A stretch of DNA of 33,209 bases from Alphaproteobacteria bacterium (GTDB lineage Bacteria; Pseudomonadota; Alphaproteobacteria; SMXQ01), in the NCBI GenBank assembly GCA_004356985.1, contig SMXQ01000082.1, positions 1-33,209 of the forward strand, read 5' to 3'. Shown piece after piece: positions 30,170 to 33,209 of this stretch (its first letter is position 1; each line of letters begins with the position of its first letter). Below the pieces are notes generated by a model that did no database searches, was not told where the DNA came from, and saw only the letters and a list, made by a program, of their open reading frames with translations. The translations under genes and the position numbers were made by a program.

Positions 30170-30184
30170 TGCTGCGGCGCAACA
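30170..30184. promoter_or_regulatory. Candidate PhaR-type operator
   Basis: TGCTGC-GGC-GCAACA, inverted repeat with one mismatch, ~95 bp upstream of phaR. Confidence 0.35.
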
Positions 30185-30277
30185 AGGGGCTTGCGCCGGG
30201 GGCCCAAATCCGCTGCAATGGCGGCACTTGGGCGGCATCGGGAGAATTGCCGCCGGCAGGGAGCACAAGGCAGAGCC

Positions 30278-30736
30278 ATGACCGAACTTGGGGAGGTCGG
30301 GAGGCCTTCGGTCATCATTCGCAAATATGCCAACCGGCGACTTTACGACGCCGGCAGATCGCGTTACGTGACGTTGGACGACGTCGCGGCCATGGTCGGC
30401 GCGGGCACCCGCGTCCGCGTGCTTGCCGCGGGTTCCGGGGCCGACCTTACCCGCCAGGTGCTGGCCCAGATCTTCTTCGAAGGTGAAAATGGCGACGGAC
30501 TTCTCGACGAGGGCGTGCTCACCCGCCTGATCCAACTCCGCCGCCACCCCGAACGGGGCGTCTTGTCGCGGCATATCACCCAGGCGCTGGACACATTTCC
30601 GCGCCCCAAGACCACCGGCGGCGAGGTGGTGACATTCACCGGCGGTCCCGCCGCGGGGCCGGCCCGGGCACGGATCGACGCGCTTCAGGCGCGGCTGAGA
30701 AGGCTGATCGGCGAGGCCGACCGCACCCGCAAATAG
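30278..30736 (+). CDS. phaR: Polyhydroxyalkanoate synthesis repressor PhaR
   Basis: VIIRKYANRRLYDAGRSRYVTLDDVAAMV...LTRQVLAQIFFEGE. Confidence 0.92.
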   Translation: MTELGEVGRPSVIIRKYANRRLYDAGRSRYVTLDDVAAMVGAGTRVRVLAAGSGADLTRQVLAQIFFEGENGDGLLDEGVLTRLIQLRRHPERGVLSRHITQALDTFPRPKTTGGEVVTFTGGPAAGPARARIDALQARLRRLIGEADRTRK

Positions 30737-30750
30737 GGCACGTACCTGCT

Positions 30751-30778
30751 CGGTCACGGGGGCGCGGTCACGGGGGCC
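30751..30778. repeat. Two-unit 14-bp tandem repeat
   Basis: CGGTCACGGGGGCG / CGGTCACGGGGGCC in the phaR-aminotransferase convergent gap. Confidence 0.85.
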
Positions 30779-30781
30779 CCG

Positions 30782-32113
30782 TCAGGGGGTCGCGGCGATC
30801 GCTTCCCCGACCATGGCGACCAGGCGGTCGATTTCGTCTTCGGAGATGATCAAGGGCGGCGAAAGGGCGATGGTCTCGCCCGCCGGTCGGGTCAGCGCCC
30901 CGATCTCCAGGCATTTGGTGAAGACGTCGTAGGCCCTGGCGCCCGGCTTGCCGTCGCGGGTGGTGAACTCGATGCCGGCGACGAGGCCGATGTTGCGCAC
31001 GTCGATCACGTGGTCCGCCTCGTCCAGGCGGTGGACGGCATCCTCCCAATAGGACTCGAGGCCTGCCGCGCGGGCGAAGAGCCCGTCGTTTTCATAAATG
31101 TCGAGGGTCGCCAAGGCCGCCGCGCAGGCCATGGGATGCCCGGAATAGGTATAGCCGTGGAACAGCTCGATCATCGCCTCGGGCGCCTGCATGAAGGCGT
31201 CATGGACGCCCTTGCGGACCAATACCGCGCCCATGGGAATGGCCGCATTGGTCAGCCCCTTGGCGATGGTCATGAGGTCGGGAAGGACGCCGAACCGTTC
31301 CGCCGCGAAGGCGGCGCCGAGCCGGCCGAAGCCGGTGATGACCTCGTCGAAGATCAACAGGATGCCGTGGGCGCCGCAGATCTCGGCCAAGCGCTCGAGA
31401 TAGCCCTTGGGCGGCACCAGGACGCCGGTGGACCCGGCCATGGGCTCGACGATCACGGCGGCGATGGTGGACGCGTCGTGGAGCGCGATCAGGCCGACCA
31501 ATTCATCGGCAAGATGGACGCCCCAATCGGGCTGGCCGCGGGAAAAGGCGTTGTGTTGGAGGTCGTGGGTATGGGGCAGGTGATCGACACCGGGAAGCCC
31601 GGCGCCGAACTGCCTGCGGTTATTGCCGATGCCGCCCACCGACATGCCGCCAAAATTGACCCCGTGATAACCGCGTTCCCGGCCGATCAGCCGGGTACGG
31701 CCGGGCTCGCCACGGGCGTGGTGGTAGGCCATGGCGATCTTGAGAGCCGTCTCCACCGCCTCGGACCCGGAATTCACGTAAAAAACATGGTCGAGGTCGC
31801 CCGGCGCCAGATCGGCGAGCCGGGCCGCCAACTCGAACGCCTTGGGGTGCCCCATCTGGAAGGCGGTGGCGTAGTCCAATTCGGCCGCCTGGGCGGCGAT
31901 CGCGGCGGTGATTTCATCGCGGCAGTGGCCGGCATTGACGCACCATAGGCCCGCGGTGCCGTCGAGAATCTCGCGCCCGTCGGCCATGAAATAATGCATG
32001 CCCTTGGCCTTGACCAACAGGCGCGGCGCGCTCTTGAAGCGGCGGTTGGCGGTAAACGGCATCCAATAGGCATCGAGGTCGTTGGGCACCTGGATCGCGG
32101 GTTCTCGGCTCAA
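30782..32113 (-). CDS. Class III (omega) aminotransferase
   Basis: LDAYWMPFTANRRFK...FYVNSGSEAVETALKIAMAYH...LLIFDEVITGFGRLGAAFAAERFGVLPDLMTIAKGLTNAAIPMGAV; TTG start preceded by GGAGAGGA. Confidence 0.92.
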   Translation of the reverse strand: MSREPAIQVPNDLDAYWMPFTANRRFKSAPRLLVKAKGMHYFMADGREILDGTAGLWCVNAGHCRDEITAAIAAQAAELDYATAFQMGHPKAFELAARLADLAPGDLDHVFYVNSGSEAVETALKIAMAYHHARGEPGRTRLIGRERGYHGVNFGGMSVGGIGNNRRQFGAGLPGVDHLPHTHDLQHNAFSRGQPDWGVHLADELVGLIALHDASTIAAVIVEPMAGSTGVLVPPKGYLERLAEICGAHGILLIFDEVITGFGRLGAAFAAERFGVLPDLMTIAKGLTNAAIPMGAVLVRKGVHDAFMQAPEAMIELFHGYTYSGHPMACAAALATLDIYENDGLFARAAGLESYWEDAVHRLDEADHVIDVRNIGLVAGIEFTTRDGKPGARAYDVFTKCLEIGALTRPAGETIALSPPLIISEDEIDRLVAMVGEAIAATP

Positions 32114-32210
32114 AATTCCATCCTCTCCCGGCGCTGTTTCACCGCCCATGCGGGGCATCGGCACGGCGACCTTAGCACCGCTTATCCCGGCCTCCCAATG
32201 GCAATGCCGC

Positions 32211-32380
32211 AAATATTAATAAGGTAAAGATTAATAGTTAATATTCTACTTTCACCAAGTATATATGAAAAATTTAGATAATTAGTAGTTTTATAGTTAA
32301 TTACTTAATAAAAAAAAATTTCTTTTACTTGACATCCCTATCAGTAAAATTTTAAATAAATTTGTAATAACATGACAAAA
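32211..32380. other. AT-rich island (~17% GC)
   Basis: 29 G/C out of 170 nt counted by eye, flanked by GC-rich sequence. Confidence 0.95.
32329..32357 (+). promoter_or_regulatory. Strong sigma70-like promoter in the AT-rich island
   Basis: TTGACA, 17 nt, TTAAAT (18-nt alternative TAAATA). Confidence 0.6.
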
Positions 32381-32400
32381 CCTCGGGCAGGGATACGCGC

Positions 32401-32805
32401 GTGTATTATCCAGGAATTGTCTCCTACTCTGGCATGACGGTGGGGCGCGGCGGCGGCGTCAAGGGCACCGCCATGGCGCTGGTGCCGGCGGTCAAGCCGG
32501 CGCGGGTCGGTGAATTGCAGGGCGAAACTCGGCGCCACGTCCAGGACGTCCCCCTGAGGCACGGGGGCGGCGACGACGGCGCGGGCACCCGTCGCGCGGT
32601 CACCGATGAGCCGCCGCGGTGGACCCGCGCGGCCAACCATCAGGTGACGGCGCTCGCCTTTCTCGCCCAGCATATCGCCCAGGAAGTCGCGCCCGAGGTG
32701 GCGGGGTTTGACCGCCATGCCTCCGCCGCCAGGGCCTATATGGGCGCCCGCGACTTCAACGCCGAGATGCTGCCCCAGGGCGCCGGGCTCGATATCAGGG
32801 TCTGA
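32401..32805 (+). CDS. Hypothetical small protein
   Basis: GTG start with GGGCAGGGA upstream; very high GC3 in this frame; TALAFLAQHIAQEVAPEVAGFDRHASAARAYMGARD; preferred over the antisense ORF 32341..32985. Confidence 0.6.
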   Translation: MYYPGIVSYSGMTVGRGGGVKGTAMALVPAVKPARVGELQGETRRHVQDVPLRHGGGDDGAGTRRAVTDEPPRWTRAANHQVTALAFLAQHIAQEVAPEVAGFDRHASAARAYMGARDFNAEMLPQGAGLDIRV

Positions 32806-32993
32806 CCGCCGCCCGGGCCTTCGCCCATCCCAATCCGCCACCGATCCGCCGCCGCCCTTGGCCCCGTCCAGGGCCCCTCCCGCCCATGGATCGGCCCCCG
32901 GACCGGTCAAACGGTTCAATTTTATCCCATAGTGCTCTAGGATCATCGCCCCTGACGGGGCCGTGGTGGCCGCCGCCGCAACCATATGGGCCG

Positions 32994-33209
32994 ATGTCCA
33001 AAGCGAAACCGCGGGTTCTATTTCTCGTCACCGAGGACTGGTATTTCTGCTCCCACCGGCTGGGGCTGGCACGCGCGCTCAAGGCGGTGGGGTGCGTCGT
33101 CGGCGTCGCCTGCCGCGTCACCGGCCATGGCGCGGCCATCGGCGACGAGGGGTTTCATCTGTTCCCCATCAAGATGTCGCGCGGGTCCATCAATCCCTTT
33201 CATCTGGCC
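32994..33209 (+). CDS. Glycosyltransferase family 4-like protein (N-terminus; runs off window end)
   Basis: MSKAKPRVLFLVTEDWYFCSHRLGLARALKAVGCVVGVACRVTGHGAAIGDEGFHLFPIKMSRGSINPFHLA; manually translated, not in the ORF track. Confidence 0.85.
   Translation, partial: MSKAKPRVLFLVTEDWYFCSHRLGLARALKAVGCVVGVACRVTGHGAAIGDEGFHLFPIKMSRGSINPFHLA

Noticed and set aside
32341-32985. 214-aa minus-strand ORF opposite the orphan gene
   Set aside because: Its C-terminus runs into the AT-rich island, composition is shadow-like, and the plus frame has better GC3, Shine-Dalgarno and promoter support.

Overview
GC-rich chromosomal segment, most consistent with an alphaproteobacterium (Rhodospirillales-like; inferred from gene content and synteny). 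It is mostly core metabolic and envelope genes, with no rRNA, convincing tRNA, CRISPR array or transposase seen. Order: DOPA-dioxygenase, DedA/YqaA, DsbB, Coq7; HNH endonuclease and a serine esterase (minus); a methylsuccinyl-CoA dehydrogenase-like ACAD, a HIG1-like small membrane protein, a PduO-type cobalamin adenosyltransferase, EtfB/EtfA; a variant metallophosphoesterase; TlpA (minus); ArgH, a small lipoprotein, LysA, a TIGR02302/DUF4175 protein; a CpdR-like receiver and an MJ0042/DUF3426 zinc-ribbon protein (minus); FtsE, FtsX, YdcF-like, PlsC-like; class II RNR NrdJ; DUF2125; TyrA/TyrC-like, HisC and chorismate mutase (minus); MetX, MetW; a SAM methyltransferase (minus); a GST; PhaR; a class III aminotransferase (minus); a small orphan ORF; and the start of a glycosyltransferase. 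The most unusual signals are non-coding: a ~170 bp island of about 17% GC carrying a near-consensus promoter (32211-32380), a 53-bp inverted repeat upstream of ftsE with a diverged half-copy the same distance upstream of the glycosyltransferase, and a DnaA-box, promoter and leader-hairpin arrangement upstream of nrdJ. Two proteins look like degenerate-enzyme variants: a phosphoesterase lacking DxH motif I, and a chorismate mutase with an apparently decayed prephenate-dehydratase/ACT-like tail. I did not find a clearly new multi-gene system.
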